Positions 7,701 through 13,739 of a stretch of DNA of 18,658 nt are shown here, one piece after another. The DNA lies in assembly GCA_045532145.1 (NCBI GenBank), contig JAZSFJ010000124.1:1-18658 (forward strand), given 5' to 3'. A program made the position numbers and the translations under genes. Every line of letters begins with the position of its first letter. Position 1 is the stretch's first letter. A model generated the notes under the pieces. That model had not been told where the DNA came from. It saw only the letters and a program-made list of their open reading frames with translations, and searched no databases. Source of the stretch: SIG459 sp045532145 (GTDB taxonomy: Bacteria > Bacillota > Clostridia > Oscillospirales > Oscillospiraceae).

Positions 7701-8107
7701 CTGCCGAAGAAGCCAAGGCTTTTGCCATTGATTTTCTGGAAAGCGGTGCCGCGGATACAAGCCTCGTTCTTTCCTATCTTCCCCTCATAAACTTCGCTGA
7801 CATAGACACCGATGACTTCTTTGACCTCATGAACGCCACCGAGGAGGTCTGCGTGGGTGAGGGCATCGTCTACGGCCCCGAGCAGTGGCGAACATGGGCA
7901 GACGTCTACCCCGACGACCAGTTCTATCGCAATATGTACTGCATGAAGGCAGCCTTGAATACAGACGGAGCCCATGGCGCGAGAATGCAGTATATTCTCA
8001 GTAAGCAGATGCACCACGACGAGGAGCTTTTCGCCCGCTGCCTGCAGTATTTCAGTCTTGAGGAACAGGATATTCTCATGAGCCTTGCCGACGATGATTT
8101 CGTTTGA
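4760..8107 (+). CDS. BlaR1-like M56 membrane metalloprotease with a large extracellular region
   Basis: A 1115-residue integral membrane protein. Hydrophobic segments lie near residues 4-20, 32-52, 145-165 and 329-348. The zinc protease motif HETTH is at residues 225-229, with ELACDEGA downstream supplying the probable third ligand, and the typical segment IPTPCLFGIFRPAVYV lies just before it; the catalytic part faces the cytoplasm in this family. After the last span (ending AAAAVGC) come about 765 residues outside the cell. They contain no visible penicillin-binding triad (no KTG/KSG box), unlike BlaR1. Instead there are acidic, Tyr-rich segments, one Ig-like stretch around residues 770-860 (GTLPGYVELDIHY to CVFRLEV) and a helical C-terminus. 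The gene overlaps the repressor gene by four bases. Function inferred: signal-triggered protease that relieves repression. Signal unknown. Confidence 0.92.
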   Translation: MIGWIISSSVLILVIILIRRILRGRMSLRLQYALWALVLIRLLLPFSLFESSFSIMNLANKAPGMELMETAGELQGMEEIEFTPIEPTISTTATDLAPIAPPSFGNVSGYYPGDSDHAFPTQIMNNATVEEFQQLEKAIKAQDILIPIWLIGSAIMAAYFLFTNLRFAGALRRSRREKEIPGSIIPVYVSEIIPTPCLFGIFRPAVYVTPDCEKDLGTLRHVLAHETTHYRHGDNIWAVLRCLALAVHWYNPFVWWAAVLSKRDGELACDEGAIRRLGENERAPYGRTLIGMTCQRNDLGALAHTATTMTGSKKSIKERVMLIAKKPKMAVYTLVAVILIAAAAVGCTFSGASSGFTDREARREALPLAETTAFQNGLELEGKGIVSRDNGYILEAGDGLRQQYVSVKFALKNSPFHIVVDFAMLDEKGQSYGEPFSASIYISRASMPIIEEISSVESVELWKIGYENPIVPTNNEQEILDYLAQFEYGDYIRHQSEISEGFNDEGFVVYFSDGSSLTIGLDAAERHHVVRPEMESWLEEIFESAKFPIDIPDDFISVDKDIISSTIEYSIIQLALERVEKDIIHYEQVGTHIIDAKLTGLTQIPTGTVDQYGNGINMYLMEYRLLPEDVDSVMMVGGIKIEDGWITESGSGGQPLLMCYMADGMFAGYPGHTSTNRVEEEYVGEGLREKYEDAYTAACMEYYKKLVSEKEYDYYVLIQTGGTGIPPHYHLKYERTWTEDGWISADGKPLNILDANIPTISIADHPGTLPGYVELDIHYNSFITRSGINIYRENLEIVNYNNTNFYDADDLYALDPGSYYVTFDIVVPHRYIEEEDMWEESCYSCVFRLEVTPNEEGTFYFTGDAESLVELYAREVHAKEMLAVEGDYAITDYKLVSCDVYAERVDGAVIIGEMHYAISPVNWNFPDWWAGSGMEEGEGEYEGMWIRHNQFTLEARGDGFWKCTGLATGGGGGWGFINNHTAEEAKAFAIDFLESGAADTSLVLSYLPLINFADIDTDDFFDLMNATEEVCVGEGIVYGPEQWRTWADVYPDDQFYRNMYCMKAALNTDGAHGARMQYILSKQMHHDEELFARCLQYFSLEEQDILMSLADDDFV

Positions 8108-8121
8108 TTGTGCGGCGGAGT

Positions 8122-8238
8122 ATGTCCACCCTGCGACATGACGCAAAATCCGCAGAGCATAATACGCTTAGATGTTTAGTTGTCTTCGCTGCAGAGCTTG
8201 AGATGCTTCTCGAATACGCCATGAGCTATTATGAGTAA
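8122..8238 (+). CDS. Possible 38-residue small ORF or gene remnant
   Basis: An ATG at 8122 opens a frame of 38 codons to TAA at 8236. The C-terminal half reads AELEMLLEYAMSYYE, which has protein-like, helix-forming composition, while the N-terminal half (MSTLRHDAKSAEHNTL) is undistinguished. GGCGGAG directly before the ATG is spaced too closely for a good ribosome site. It lies 14 bases after the M56 gene stop, so it would be on the same transcript. It could equally be chance or a fragment of a decayed gene. Confidence 0.2.
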   Translation: MSTLRHDAKSAEHNTLRCLVVFAAELEMLLEYAMSYYE

Positions 8239-8250
8239 AAAATGTTGCGG

Positions 8251-8388
8251 CGGGGTGAAGTCACCCCGTCCTACGGGCTATTCGCACGGCGCGCCGGGGT
8301 CGTCGCGCCCTACGAGGTACGGGTTTACGGAGCTGCAGCGTAAATATGCCGCTTCCAATGCGCGGCGGGAGCAAGCCCCCGCCCTACT
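8251..8388. repeat. Second cluster of short GC-rich hairpin repeats
   Basis: Three units lie in tandem with unrelated spacers. The first is CGGGGTGA-AG-TCACCCCG (8251-8268, perfect 8-base arms) followed by TCCTACGGG. The second is a GGCGCG/CGCGCC hairpin (8288-8314), identical over 27 bases to copies at 86-112 and 11165-11191. The third is a GGCGGG/CCCGCC hairpin with AGCAAGCC loop (8364-8383) followed by CTAC. Order and unit types match the cluster at 1-200. Confidence 0.8.
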
Positions 8389-8390
8389 AT

Positions 8391-8433
8391 AAAAATAAAA
8401 GGTACCGTCACATGGACGGTACCTTTTATTTTT
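8391..8433. terminator. Bidirectional intrinsic terminator
   Basis: A perfect 19-base inverted repeat (arms 8391-8409 and 8415-8433, loop ACATG) has a GC core GGTACCGTC and outer A/T tracts, so it can end transcription from both sides: the minus-strand ferredoxin gene, whose TAA lies inside the right arm, and readthrough from the M56 operon. Confidence 0.92.
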
Positions 8434-9190
8434 AATCTTTTTTATAGTCCTCGCATTTGTATCTTCTCTTGCCCAGACTGGCCTTGCCGTACTCTATGGA
8501 CTCCGTGGGGCAATAGCAGATACAGGCCATGCAGTGGGTGCAATTGTCTCCCCACGCAAGCTTACCATCGCTGAGGCTGATGTTATTCAGGGGGCAGAGC
8601 TCTGCGCACTTGCCGCAAAAAACGCACTTATCCGTGGTATAAAACTTTTTGGCGCTGACAAAATGCTTATAAAATCCTTTGTTTACAGGGCCGGAGAGGA
8701 ATTTGTTTTTAAGTCCACCCTTATCCGCCGGGAAGGGCTCTCCCTTTGCAATGAGCTCGGCGCGTTTTTCAAGGCGACGAGCCGCCACATTCACTATGCG
8801 GCGGCTTGTTTCCTCGTCGGGGACAGAGAACATTGCCACATAGTTTTCGGGCATGACCGCTCCATGAGTGCCCATGTAGTTAAAGCCCTTTTCCTCACAA
8901 AGTTCACGCATATAGTCCCCCGCAGCGCCTATATCTCCTCCGCAGGTGATGACAAAATAGGCATCTTTATTGCCGGAGAAGCTTCCCGAGCGGATGAAGT
9001 CCGCAAAAACATGGGCCATCTGCCATGCGTATACTGGGCCCACGAAGACCCAGGGCTTCTCGCTTATGAGCTCGGCGGCGATGCCGTTTTTTATGAAGGG
9101 GCGGGAGTCCATTACCTCGTCACCCAGCTTATGGGCAAGAAGCTCCGCACAATAGCGGCTGTTGCCCGTTCCGGTGAAATATACTACCAT
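8432..9190 (-). CDS. EFR1-type flavodoxin/ferredoxin fusion protein
   Basis: A 252-residue cytoplasmic redox protein. The N-terminal flavodoxin-like domain begins at once with YFTGTGNS (residues 4-11), the phosphate-binding loop for FMN, and runs to about residue 160. The C-terminal domain has two 4Fe-4S motifs of the CxxCxxCxxxCP form: CVFCGKCAELCP and CTHCMACICYCP (roughly residues 190-235). Family knowledge: such proteins shuttle electrons between FMN and iron-sulfur clusters in anaerobes; the partner enzymes are generally unknown. The start is supported by GAGGAGG upstream. It follows the deformylase-like gene after 12 bases and is therefore likely co-transcribed. A terminator hairpin overlaps its stop. 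Confidence 0.92.
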   Translation of the reverse strand: MVVYFTGTGNSRYCAELLAHKLGDEVMDSRPFIKNGIAAELISEKPWVFVGPVYAWQMAHVFADFIRSGSFSGNKDAYFVITCGGDIGAAGDYMRELCEEKGFNYMGTHGAVMPENYVAMFSVPDEETSRRIVNVAARRLEKRAELIAKGEPFPADKGGLKNKFLSGPVNKGFYKHFVSAKKFYTTDKCVFCGKCAELCPLNNISLSDGKLAWGDNCTHCMACICYCPTESIEYGKASLGKRRYKCEDYKKD

Positions 9191-9202
9191 TTCCCTGCCT
9201 CC

Positions 9203-9613
9203 TCAGATAAGTATGCCATTGGTATGGTCTATTTCGTGCTGGATTATCTGGGCGGTATAGCCCGTATAGGTCCGCACCCGCTTTTCCAGCTTCAGGGTCT
9301 CATACTCCACCTTGATGGTCTTATAGCGGCGGGCTTTTCTCACTCCCGGCAGGGAGAGACAGCCCTCTTCGGTATCATAGGGTCCGGAAAACTTTGTTAT
9401 TTTCGGATTGAGCATCACTGTATAGCTGCCCTCATCGTTGAAGGCTATTATGCACTTGCTGACGCCTATCATATTGGCCGCCATGCCTACGCAGCCCTCG
9501 GCGTTTGCAATCAAAGTTTCCAGAAGGTCCTGTGCCACGGCTATATCCCCAGCGGTGGCAGGCCGGGACTTCTGGGCAAGGAATATTGGGTCTTTCATAA
9601 TTTCCCGTACCAT
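9203..9613 (-). CDS. Peptide deformylase-like protein with altered motif 1
   Basis: A 136-residue protein with the peptide deformylase layout. Motif 1 reads VGMAANMIG near residues 44-52, motif 2 EGCLS around residue 85 and motif 3 QHEIDH near the C-terminus, which ends unusually soon afterwards (HTNGILI). The zinc ligands Cys of motif 2 and the two His of HEIDH are present. The Gln that follows AAN in active enzymes (AANQIG) is Met here, and that Gln stabilises the transition state in known enzymes. Reduced or altered activity is therefore possible. I chose ATG 9613 because GAGGTG lies six bases upstream; the GTG at 9622 falls within that ribosome site. It is upstream of the ferredoxin gene in a two-gene unit. 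It may be a second, divergent paralogue to a standard def elsewhere (inference). Confidence 0.88.
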   Translation of the reverse strand: MVREIMKDPIFLAQKSRPATAGDIAVAQDLLETLIANAEGCVGMAANMIGVSKCIIAFNDEGSYTVMLNPKITKFSGPYDTEEGCLSLPGVRKARRYKTIKVEYETLKLEKRVRTYTGYTAQIIQHEIDHTNGILI

Positions 9614-9714
9614 ATGTCTCACCTCGGTAGTTTTGTTGAGCCCATTGTACTACATTGCCTCTTCAAGATAAAGACTTTTTTCAGGCGCGGCATCCCAGTA
9701 CCACAAGCCTGCAA

Positions 9715-9744
9715 TGAATTATTTTTGCTCCTGTGGATAGACTA
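9715..9744 (+). promoter_or_regulatory. Possible sigma-G promoter of spoVAD
   Basis: TGAATT (9715-9720), 17-base spacer and TAGACTA (9738-9744) resemble the sigma-G pattern TGMATR / CATWMTA (five of seven matches in the -10 box), 26 bases before the spoVAD start codon. Forespore-specific expression of spoVA genes from sigma-G is established in Bacillus. The match is imperfect and no sigma-A promoter competes in this gap. Confidence 0.5.
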
Positions 9745-9769
9745 AAGGAAAAGGAAGGAGAGCGAAAAA

Positions 9770-10792
9770 ATGGCTGAACGTCTTGGAGAGCAGACTGTGC
9801 GCTTTCACACTCCCCCAGTGATACATTCCGAGGCCGCAGTGGTTGGAAAAAAGGAGGGCCAGGGCCCTCTGGGACAGCGCTTTGACTATGTGAGCGAGGA
9901 CTCCTATTTCGGAGAAAAAAGCTGGGAGAAAGCAGAGAGCACCATGCTCCGCCGCTGCTTCCAGCTTATGATAGAAAAAACCGGTTTGAAGCCGGAGGAG
10001 ATACAGTATCTTTTATCCGGTGACCTTATGAACCAGTGCACCGCCTCCTCCTTCGCCGCGAAGGATCTGGGCATACCCTTTTTCGGCCTTTATGGGGCCT
10101 GCTCCACCATGGGTGAAAGTCTCAGCCTGGGAGCCATGCTCATAGACGGAGGCTTCGCAGAGAGAGTCTGCGCCATGACAAGCTCCCATTTCTGCTCTGC
10201 CGAGAGGCAATTCCGTCTGCCTCTTGAATACGGCGGCCAGAGAAGTCCCACCGCCCAGTGGACGGCCACCGCCTCCGGAGCGGCGCTGCTGACAAAGGAG
10301 GGTAAAGGCCCCCGCATCACCCATGTGACCACTGGCAAAATTGTGGACGCGGGCATAACCGATGCCAGCAACATGGGTGCGGCTATGGCACCTGCCGCTG
10401 TAAGCAGCATTTCCACCCATTTCAGGGACACACTCCGGGACCCCATGTACTACGACGCCGTGATAAGCGGGGATCTGGGCTCTTTTGGCCACAGCATACT
10501 GGCCGAGCTTCTGGAGGCGGAGGGTTTTAAAATGCCCAAGGTTTTCACCGACTGCGGCATGCTTATATACGACAGCAAAACTCAGGACACCCACTGCGGG
10601 GGCTCCGGCTGCGGCTGCGCTGCCAGCGTGCTCTGCGGCCACATCCTTAAATGTATGAGGGAGGGCCTTTGGAACAGGGTGCTTTTCGCCCCCACCGGGG
10701 CACTGATGAGCCCCACAAGCTCCATGCAGGGGGAGAGCATCCCCGGCATCTGTCACGTGCTTGCCATAGAAAACATCCGGGAGGACGGCTGA
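9770..10792 (+). CDS. spoVAD: Stage V sporulation protein AD
   Basis: A 340-residue protein of the SpoVAD family, a thiolase-like fold without thiolase chemistry. It is part of the SpoVA channel complex in the spore inner membrane that takes up dipicolinic acid during sporulation and releases it during germination; SpoVAD binds DPA. Recognisable segments include FDYVSEDSYFGEKSWEKAE, GDLMNQCTASSF, FGLYGACSTMGESL, SSHFCSAERQFR, TATASGAALL and DCGMLIYD. Full length for the family. AAGGAAGGAG precedes the ATG. It reads directly into spoVAE (TGA followed at once by ATG). No spoVAC lies upstream, which differs from the usual AC-AD-AE order. Confidence 0.97.
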   Translation: MAERLGEQTVRFHTPPVIHSEAAVVGKKEGQGPLGQRFDYVSEDSYFGEKSWEKAESTMLRRCFQLMIEKTGLKPEEIQYLLSGDLMNQCTASSFAAKDLGIPFFGLYGACSTMGESLSLGAMLIDGGFAERVCAMTSSHFCSAERQFRLPLEYGGQRSPTAQWTATASGAALLTKEGKGPRITHVTTGKIVDAGITDASNMGAAMAPAAVSSISTHFRDTLRDPMYYDAVISGDLGSFGHSILAELLEAEGFKMPKVFTDCGMLIYDSKTQDTHCGGSGCGCAASVLCGHILKCMREGLWNRVLFAPTGALMSPTSSMQGESIPGICHVLAIENIREDG

Positions 10793-11161
10793 ATGGACAC
10801 TTTTTTCACCTATCTCAAGGCCTTCGCCGTGGGCGGGGCATTCTGCGTAATAGCCCAGATTCTCATAGACCGCACCCGTCTCACCCCTGCCCGCATACTG
10901 ACCATTTACGTTGTAGCGGGAGTTGTGCTGGGAGCTTTAGGAGTTTACGAGCCCCTTGCAAAATGGGCCGGGGCAGGAGCCACCATTCCCCTGACGGGCT
11001 TTGGAAACACCCTTGCAAAGGGTGTTAGAAAGGCTGTGGGGGAAAAGGGTCTCATCGGAATATTCACCGGAGGGCTCACCGCCTCCGCAGCGGGAATATG
11101 CGCCGCGCTGCTTTTTGGCTTTTTGGTGGCACTGCTGTTTAAGTCAAAAGAAAAACGCTAA
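10793..11161 (+). CDS. spoVAE: Stage V sporulation protein AE (SpoVAEb type)
   Basis: A 122-residue hydrophobic protein with about four membrane spans (for example GGAFCVIAQILID, ILTIYVVAGVVLGALGVY and AAGICAALLFGFLVALLF). The segments GAGATIPLTGFGN and GGLTASAAGICAAL are typical of the SpoVAE/SpoVAEb family. It belongs to the SpoVA DPA channel complex of the spore inner membrane. Its ATG follows the spoVAD stop directly, so the pair is translationally coupled. A repeat unit and a strong terminator lie just downstream. Confidence 0.95.
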   Translation: MDTFFTYLKAFAVGGAFCVIAQILIDRTRLTPARILTIYVVAGVVLGALGVYEPLAKWAGAGATIPLTGFGNTLAKGVRKAVGEKGLIGIFTGGLTASAAGICAALLFGFLVALLFKSKEKR

Positions 11162-11164
11162 AGC

Positions 11165-11191
11165 GGCGCGCCGGGGTCGTCGCGCCCTACG
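11165..11191. repeat. Single copy of short hairpin repeat
   Basis: A 27-base unit identical to those at 86-112 and 8288-8314: GGCGCG and CGCGCC arms around a GGGGT-containing loop, ending in CCTACG. It sits four bases after the spoVAE stop and before the terminator. Confidence 0.85.
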
Positions 11192-11205
11192 AACAGAGAG
11201 AAGCT

Positions 11206-11238
11206 TAAAACACCCCGTCCATTGGACGGGGTGTTTTA
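11206..11238. terminator. Bidirectional terminator between spoVAE and pdp
   Basis: Perfect 15-base inverted repeat with arms 11206-11220 and 11224-11238 and loop ATT; the GC core CACCCCGTCC is flanked by an A-run on the left and a T-run on the right, suited to both converging genes. Confidence 0.93.
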
Positions 11239-11251
11239 TGGTTTACATAAT

Positions 11252-12556
11252 TCATCTGACTACGCCCTTGATAAAGGAGCTTTCTTCGCCCTTTTCAGCG
11301 GAGAACTCATAGCAGCCACGAAGCATTTCGGCGGCCTGCTTTGCCTTCTCCTCGCTGGATGCGTGGATGGTGGCAAGGCTCTCCCCAGCTGCCACATAGT
11401 CCCCGGTCTTTTTATGGAGCACAAGGCCCACACCAAGGTCTATGCTGCTCTCCTTGGTAACCCTGCCGCCGCCAAGATGGAGGCTCACAAGGCCGATACC
11501 GTCGGCCTGCATACGTCTCACATAGCCACTCTCTGTGCTTAGGGCTTCATACTTCACAGGAGCCTCGGGAAGCAGGGAGGTATCCCAAACGGCGGCGCTG
11601 TCGCCGCCCTGAGCTTCAACGAACTCGGCAAGCTTTTTAAGGGCGCTGCCGTCATCAATGGAGCGCTGGAGCATTTCGCGGGCGGCTTCCTCAGTTTCTG
11701 CAATGCCGCCCTCAAGAAGGATATTGGCGCCGATGGTGAGGCAGAGCTCCACAAGGTCGCCCCTGGTTTCACCACGAAGGGCGGAGATGGCCTCCTTCAC
11801 CTCAAGGGCGTTGCCCACACAGCAGCCAAGGGGAGAATCCATGTCCGTCATAACGGCCACGGTCTTTCTGCCTGCCGCCTTGCCCACTTCCACCATTTCA
11901 CCGGCCAGAAGACGGGCGTCCTCAACGGTCTTCATAAAGCCGCCGCTGCCCACCTTAACATCCAGAACGATTATATCAGCTCCGGCGGCCAGCTTCTTGG
12001 ACATAATGGAGCTGACAATGAGGCCACGGACGGCTACGGTAGCAGTTACGTCCCTGAGAGCATAGAGCTTTTTATCGGCGGGGACAACGTCCGCAGTCTG
12101 GGCGGCGATGGCAAAGCCCACACTGTTCACATTCTCAAAAAACTTTTCCGTGCTCATCTCGCAGGAAAAGCCGGGGAAGGACTCAAGCTTATCTATTGTG
12201 CCGCCGGTGTGGCCAAGACCACGTCCGCTCATCTTCGCCATCTTAACACCCTGAGCTGCAACCATGGGACAGAGCACAAGACTGGTCTTGTCGCCCACAC
12301 CGCCGGTGGAATGCTTATCAGCCTTGACTCCGGAAATTGCAGAGAGGTCGATGGTGTCCCCGGAGTGCATCATAGCCATGGTGAGATTCACAGTCTCCTC
12401 CTTGTCGAGGCCCCGGAAATACATGGCCATAAGCATGGCGGACATCTGGTAATCGGGTATATCCCCCTTTGTGTAGCCCTCAATCATGAAGTCTATCTCT
12501 TCCTTGCTCAGGACGCCGCCGTCACGTTTTTTTGTTATAAGCTCGGTCATCAGCAT
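11252..12556 (-). CDS. pdp: Pyrimidine-nucleoside phosphorylase
   Basis: A 434-residue cytoplasmic enzyme of the thymidine/pyrimidine-nucleoside phosphorylase family, which cleaves uridine, thymidine or deoxyuridine with phosphate into base and (deoxy)ribose-1-phosphate for salvage. Strong motifs are KHSTGGVGDK (phosphate/glycine-rich loop), SGRGLGHTGGTIDKLE (family signature) and DVKVGSGGFMKT. Length fits the family. Gram-positive members usually act on several pyrimidine nucleosides, hence pdp rather than deoA; the sequence alone does not settle this. The ATG at 12556 is chosen because GGGGTGA lies six bases upstream; an in-frame GTG at 12565 falls in that site, and a further ATG at 12550 is possible. 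It has its own promoter and a terminator after the stop. Confidence 0.95.
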   Translation of the reverse strand: MLMTELITKKRDGGVLSKEEIDFMIEGYTKGDIPDYQMSAMLMAMYFRGLDKEETVNLTMAMMHSGDTIDLSAISGVKADKHSTGGVGDKTSLVLCPMVAAQGVKMAKMSGRGLGHTGGTIDKLESFPGFSCEMSTEKFFENVNSVGFAIAAQTADVVPADKKLYALRDVTATVAVRGLIVSSIMSKKLAAGADIIVLDVKVGSGGFMKTVEDARLLAGEMVEVGKAAGRKTVAVMTDMDSPLGCCVGNALEVKEAISALRGETRGDLVELCLTIGANILLEGGIAETEEAAREMLQRSIDDGSALKKLAEFVEAQGGDSAAVWDTSLLPEAPVKYEALSTESGYVRRMQADGIGLVSLHLGGGRVTKESSIDLGVGLVLHKKTGDYVAAGESLATIHASSEEKAKQAAEMLRGCYEFSAEKGEESSFIKGVVR

Positions 12557-12594
12557 AAAGCTCACCCCGTCAGTATCATTAGTTTGTTAGCCTG

Positions 12595-12624
12595 ATTATA
12601 TTATGTCCCGATGGGCTTTGTCAA
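12595..12624 (-). promoter_or_regulatory. Promoter of pdp
   Basis: On the minus strand TTGACA (12624-12619) and TATAAT (12600-12595), both full consensus, are separated by 18 bases, and lie about 40 bases before the start codon. No operator palindrome is obvious. Confidence 0.8.
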
Positions 12625-12635
12625 TGTCCAGGGCA

Positions 12636-13166
12636 TCACATTTCTTTGGTTATGTAAACTAAATATTCCTTACCCTCTATTATTCTGGGCTGGCCGGGAA
12701 TGTCTTTGGGCACACGCTCATCCTCAGGAGGCAGTGCAACCAGCTCCCGCTCCCCTTCCCGGCTTACAAGGGCTCCGTCGGTGGTGGCGTACCAGTAGGT
12801 TGACTCCTCATCCTTCTCCTCCCGGCAGGGAGAGTCCTCCTTTTCCTCCGGAGCTTCCGTGCACTCCGGCTCTGTCTCCGGGGCAGGCTCAGGCTCCGGC
12901 TTTTCACCGGCAAGGGAGCAGCGCTCTATTTTCTTTGGAAAAGCTTTTATAGCAGCGGGGCTAAGCCTTTTATCAAGGCGCAGCCTGCCGTTCAAAGGCA
13001 TGGGCACACCCAGATAGCCCTCAGCCCCTGCGCCGTATACAGAGAGGCGTATGACCCCGCCGAAGCTGACGCAGTCAGCCACAAATCGGGTGTAGGCCCC
13101 CTCTCTGGAGACTGTAAGCTCTCCGCAGTTTTCTCCGTTTATTATTATCGGATAAGTTCCCAGCAT
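12636..13166 (-). CDS. Hypothetical protein with acidic Pro/Glu-rich middle
   Basis: I do not recognise this 176-residue protein. The N-terminal 90 residues look like a compact beta-rich domain (YPIIINGENCGELTVSREG, then YLGVPMPLNGRLRLDKRLS). Residues about 92-122 form an acidic linker rich in Glu and Pro (KPEPEPAPETEPE). The last 50 residues contain a second small block (STYWYATTDGALVSREG; GKEYLVYITKEM). There is no signal peptide or membrane span, so it is probably cytoplasmic. GGAGG stands seven bases before the ATG. A terminator hairpin ends just before that ribosome site, so its promoter is unclear. No terminator separates it from pdp. Confidence 0.85.
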   Translation of the reverse strand: MLGTYPIIINGENCGELTVSREGAYTRFVADCVSFGGVIRLSVYGAGAEGYLGVPMPLNGRLRLDKRLSPAAIKAFPKKIERCSLAGEKPEPEPAPETEPECTEAPEEKEDSPCREEKDEESTYWYATTDGALVSREGERELVALPPEDERVPKDIPGQPRIIEGKEYLVYITKEM

Positions 13167-13180
13167 TCAATTACCTCCAT

Positions 13181-13221
13181 AAAAAAACAGTAGCTGTTCA
13201 ATTTTATGAACGGCTACTGTT
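13181..13221 (-). terminator. Intrinsic terminator after the nnr-alr-ndoA operon
   Basis: On the minus strand, a 15-base stem (arms 13221-13207 and 13200-13186, one mismatch, loop about six bases) is followed by a seven-T run (13187-13181). It lies 12 bases after the stop of the secreted unknown protein and only a few bases before the ribosome site of the next gene. Confidence 0.88.
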
Positions 13222-13232
13222 ATTTATGAAGT

Positions 13233-13694
13233 TCAGTTGAGGGTATAAGCTCCCTTTATCATAAGGGTGACCTCCGTCTCCGCCGTGAGGACCGAGTCGG
13301 CGCCGAGAGCCATATAGAGGTGGTTTATTTCAAGGGTCTCGCCGGAGCCAATATCCACACCTGCGGTAGTATCCGCGAAGCTGCCACCGCTGATGGCAGT
13401 TCCGCTGCGGTGGAGAACTTCGCAGCCCGGCTTGCAGGCGAGCCTGTCTCCGGCTTCGAGACTGAGGGGGGCAAAGTCTGCGCTCTTTTCAGCGCTTTCA
13501 ATGGCGGCGATAGCGGCGTCTATCTCCTTATCCATCTCTGCCTGTATCTCCGGACGGAGTACTTCCTCCAGATAGCTCTTGGTTATGAGAGGATCCTCCT
13601 CGCTGCCGTAGCTGACGGCGGCGTATACCGCACCGGCAAGAGCCAATGGGAAAACAATGCAAAGAAGAATTATTATAGTCTTTTTTCTGTTCAT
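13233..13694 (-). CDS. Secreted or membrane-anchored protein of unknown function
   Basis: A 153-residue protein with a positively charged N-terminus (MNRKK), a hydrophobic segment of about 19 residues (TIIILLCIVFPLALAGAVY) and an outward domain. A short helix-forming charged stretch follows (EEVLRPEIQAEMDKEIDAA), then a small beta-rich domain with LACKPGCEVLHRSG, SGGSFADTTAG and a C-terminal MIKGAYTLN. From memory, proteins with the same RSG...DVTAG...NHL...KGGY pattern recur as uncharacterised exported proteins in clostridia; I cannot name a family. The ATG at 13694 follows GGAGG by six bases; the upstream in-frame start at 13733 lacks a site and would run through an intercistronic hairpin. 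Last gene of the nnr operon, 45 bases after ndoA. Confidence 0.85.
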   Translation of the reverse strand: MNRKKTIIILLCIVFPLALAGAVYAAVSYGSEEDPLITKSYLEEVLRPEIQAEMDKEIDAAIAAIESAEKSADFAPLSLEAGDRLACKPGCEVLHRSGTAISGGSFADTTAGVDIGSGETLEINHLYMALGADSVLTAETEVTLMIKGAYTLN

Positions 13695-13706
13695 TATGTA
13701 CCTCCG

Positions 13707-13726
13707 CTCCGGGCAAAGGCCCGGAG
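13707..13726 (-). other. Intercistronic hairpin between ndoA and the next gene
   Basis: Perfect 8-base GC-rich stem (CTCCGGGC and GCCCGGAG, loop four bases) directly upstream of the GGAGG ribosome site for the downstream gene. There is no T-run, so it is not a terminator. It could stabilise or process the mRNA or lower translation of the following gene (inference). Confidence 0.55.
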
Positions 13727-13739
13727 TTATCATTAGGGT

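Larger units (their letters stand above)
8108..8431. other. Intergenic region between M56 operon and ferredoxin gene
   Basis: This 324-base gap holds, in order, a doubtful small ORF (8122-8238), three short hairpin repeats of the same types and order as those at the start of the window (8251-8268, 8284-8314, 8364-8387), and a strong terminator at 8391-8433. I see no tRNA, no promoter that I can support, and no transposase remnant. Confidence 0.7.

Noticed and set aside
7007..8146. Long minus-strand frame opposite the M56 gene
   Set aside because: Shadow of the 1115-residue coding frame, with no ribosome site or family features.
9644..9649. TACAAT as -10 box for the deformylase-like gene (minus strand)
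   Set aside because: No acceptable -35 hexamer at 16-18 bases; too weak to list as a feature.
8534..9745. A 403-codon plus-strand open frame
   Set aside because: Antisense to the ferredoxin and deformylase-like genes, whose cysteine and metal motifs fix the true strand.
10013..10756. Minus-strand frame opposite spoVAD
   Set aside because: Shadow of spoVAD, which matches its family along its whole length.
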